From assembly GCA_003229345.1 (NCBI GenBank), contig QIDN01000044.1, forward strand, positions 1-8,603: 8,603 bases of DNA. Direction: 5' to 3'. A model generated the notes under the pieces. It ran no database searches. It had not been told where the DNA came from and saw only the letters and a program-made list of their open reading frames with translations. A program made the translations under genes and the position numbers. The DNA is from Nitrospirota bacterium. Lineage in GTDB: Bacteria > Nitrospinota > Nitrospinia > Nitrospinales > Nitrospinaceae. This document shows, in pieces, positions 7,107 through 8,603 of this stretch (positions within the stretch are counted from its first letter, which is position 1; each line of letters starts with the position of its first letter).

Positions 7107-7616
7107 TTAATAGACGGGGTTGTGAAAATAGTACAGTGCATCGTCCCCCGGTACAATACTGTAATCCGGCAGACTGGAGCAATGCTCCTGTTTGATTTTC
7201 CACTGACTGCCGTTCTTGGTAAACACGTAGGTGCAGACGCTGTGTTGGCGCTCATCGGTGCTGTGGCGGGAGGATACGCTGATCAATTCATCCACCAGCA
7301 GGTACGCAAGGTTTTTCCCAACATGGCCTGCGAGAACGGTGCGCTTGTTGATACACTTCATCTCCTGCAGTTCAGCGATCATTACTTCATAACCTTTGAT
7401 GCGATGCTCGGGTAGAATGCGTTTGTCATCGGCGATGATCACCATGTCTTTGGTGTAATAGCCCATTAATTTTTTTGGGGATTGGCATACCTGCTTGTCC
7501 ACTTGCTTTAAAAGATCGGTCAGTGCGTCCGTTTCGCCCGCCAGGGATGGATTCGGCGCAAGCGTCAAGCTCATCAATACAGCCAAGGTAGTAATGGTTC
7601 TAACAATGTTCAACAT
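7107..7616 (-). CDS. Small exported protein, possible NTF2/SnoaL-like fold
   Basis: A 169-residue protein with a signal peptide (hydrophobic core 8-20, likely cleavage S-L-A|G after Ala26), so the mature form of about 143 residues is periplasmic or outside. The start is supported by a GGAG ribosome binding site eight bases before the ATG. The mature part opens with a helix, then a segment like Y-Y-T-K-D-M-V-I-I-A-D-D-K (53-65). It ends in strand-like V-C-T-Y-V-F-T-K and W-K-I-K-Q-E-H-C. This order resembles SnoaL/DUF4440 proteins of the NTF2 superfamily, which often bind small ligands, but I see no diagnostic catalytic residue. Four cysteines (C44, C88, C128, C146) could form two disulfides in an oxidising compartment. 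It lies 66 bases after the NHL gene and 126 bases before glgX. The function is unknown; the exported status is well supported, the fold call tentative. Confidence 0.85.
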   Translation of the reverse strand: MLNIVRTITTLAVLMSLTLAPNPSLAGETDALTDLLKQVDKQVCQSPKKLMGYYTKDMVIIADDKRILPEHRIKGYEVMIAELQEMKCINKRTVLAGHVGKNLAYLLVDELISVSSRHSTDERQHSVCTYVFTKNGSQWKIKQEHCSSLPDYSIVPGDDALYYFHNPVY

Positions 7617-7628
7617 GAAACTTCTCCA
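7609..7628 (-). promoter_or_regulatory. Ribosome binding site and start of the 169-residue gene
   Basis: A GGAGAAG sequence ends a few bases before the ATG at 7616-7614. It is the only gene in the window with a well-placed, recognisable Shine-Dalgarno, so it firmly sets this start. Confidence 0.6.
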
Positions 7629-7682
7629 TTAATTCAAAAGATATCATTCAGGTGTTTTTAAAATTTAATTTGCCGGTGTCTT

Positions 7683-8603
7683 TTAGGGGAAATTCGCGAA
7701 ATAAATTTCCACCTGTTCGCCTTCGCTTCCCCAACCGAATACCCCGGAACCCGCCAGGGTGGTGATAACTCCCTTCGTGTCGACTTTCCGAATGCTGTTG
7801 TTGCCCATGTCGCTAATGTACATATTGCCTTTGGAGTCGAACGCGATGTCCGCCGGTTGCTTGAGCATGCCTTTGGTGGCGGGTCCGCCGTCTCCAAAAT
7901 TACCCTGTATTCCGGGCCGGCCGGCGACGGTGACAATGGTGCCGTCCTTTTTGATCTTCCGGATATGATGGGTGTTGGTTTCGACGATATGCAGTTCGCC
8001 CGCCGGGCTGAACACCAGAGAATCGATCGACCTCAAACTTGCCTTCAATGCCGGGCCGCCGTCGCCACTGTCTTTGTGTTTGCCGTTGCCGGCGATGGTG
8101 GAGATGATGCCTTTGGTGTTGATTTTGCGGATCATGTTATTGGCCGCGTCGGCGACATACAGATTGCCCGCTTTATCCAGAGTGATGGCCACCGGATCGC
8201 GAAACGCCGCTTTGGTGGCGGGGCCGCCGTCGCCGTAATGATTCGAATCTCCCGTACCGGCGATGGTCTTGATTTTGCCGTTGGGTGCCAGCTTGCGAAT
8301 TTGATGATTGATCCGGTCCGCCAGATAGACATTCCCTTTTTTGTCCAGCGCCAGATCGGAAAACTGCGAGATCACCGTAATCCCGGATTTAGTAGATCTG
8401 CCCGACCCGGAAGCCAGCACGGCTTTCTGGTAATCGGCGTCTCCGGTGGTGATGTATTCGTTAATGATGCCTTGGGTGTTCACTTTGCGGACCAAACTGA
8501 CGAATCCGCTGGGGCTGATGAAAAAGATCTCGTTCTTGTGGTTCAACCGCATGCGGGTGGGAAAGATTGATGCTTTGAGCGCCGGTTTGCCGTCGCCGGT
8601 GTT
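7683..8603 (-). CDS. NHL-repeat beta-propeller protein, N-terminus beyond the window
   Basis: The frame ends at TAA 7685-7683 and stays open to the right edge, giving 306 visible residues. A Met codon at 8552 is internal: the 17 residues before it contain the repeat motif G-D-G-K-P-A-L-K-A, so the true start is outside. Five NHL-type blades are visible. Each has the form G-N-x-Y-x-A-D-x-x-N-x-x-I-R-K followed by G-x-I-x-T-x-A-G; the linkers carry G-D-G-G-P-A-x-K-A. The period of the best copies is 56-57 residues. The first visible blade is degenerate (I-S-P-S-G replaces A-D-x-x-N). The C-terminus ends in half a blade (G-S-E-G-E-Q to N-F-P), consistent with ring closure by a strand from the N-terminus. 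NHL propellers are binding scaffolds and are frequent in secreted or surface proteins. Ligand and location cannot be judged without the N-terminus. The next gene starts 66 bases downstream on the same strand, so the two may be co-transcribed. Confidence 0.9.
   Translation of the reverse strand, partial: NTGDGKPALKASIFPTRMRLNHKNEIFFISPSGFVSLVRKVNTQGIINEYITTGDADYQKAVLASGSGRSTKSGITVISQFSDLALDKKGNVYLADRINHQIRKLAPNGKIKTIAGTGDSNHYGDGGPATKAAFRDPVAITLDKAGNLYVADAANNMIRKINTKGIISTIAGNGKHKDSGDGGPALKASLRSIDSLVFSPAGELHIVETNTHHIRKIKKDGTIVTVAGRPGIQGNFGDGGPATKGMLKQPADIAFDSKGNMYISDMGNNSIRKVDTKGVITTLAGSGVFGWGSEGEQVEIYFANFP

Noticed and set aside
7878..8240. Regularly spaced GC-rich repeats as a possible CRISPR-like array
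   Set aside because: The repeats are imperfect, spaced 168-171 bases, in frame, and encode NHL blade linkers.
7857..8570. 237-residue plus-strand open frame
   Set aside because: It is the complement of the NHL repeats; its length follows from repeat composition, and it shows no domain of its own.

Overview
The window is one co-oriented block. Every gene I can support lies on the minus strand, so transcription runs from high to low coordinates, and no plus-strand gene is convincing. Both ends cut through a gene. In transcriptional order the content is: an NHL-repeat beta-propeller protein whose 5' end lies beyond the right edge; a small exported protein with a possible NTF2/SnoaL-like fold; a glycogen debranching enzyme (glgX); a stand-alone histidine phosphotransfer (Hpt) protein; and two related, large, exported multiheme c-type cytochromes. 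The second cytochrome runs off the left edge.

The cytochrome region (1-4430) is the most interesting part. The copy at the left edge has an unbroken 781-codon reading frame with a signal peptide and ten CXXCH heme motifs, and no stop codon inside the window. The neighbouring copy (2351-4430) is split into two reading frames. The first carries eight heme motifs, one of them an unusual CX4CH, and the second carries four. The second frame has no credible start of its own. Comparison with the intact paralogue shows that both pieces belong to one roughly 692-residue, 12-heme protein interrupted by a one-base frameshift at an A6 tract (3183-3188, read on the minus strand). This is either a sequencing or assembly error, a real inactivating mutation, or a length-variable switch. 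The bases alone cannot decide between these.

The signal peptides, periplasm-type multiheme cytochromes, Hpt phosphorelay component and glycogen metabolism suggest a Gram-negative bacterium with a large cytochrome complement, such as those found in Nitrospinota, Desulfobacterota and similar lineages. I cannot fix the phylum from this sequence. No rRNA, tRNA, CRISPR array, insertion sequence or phage gene was seen.

The two cytochromes form a tight tandem unit (7 bp apart), probably co-transcribed after the hpt gene. A hairpin downstream of glgX and an extended -10-like sequence before hpt suggest, weakly, that hpt plus the cytochromes form a separate transcription unit from glgX. A direct functional link between glycogen debranching and the cytochromes is not evident.
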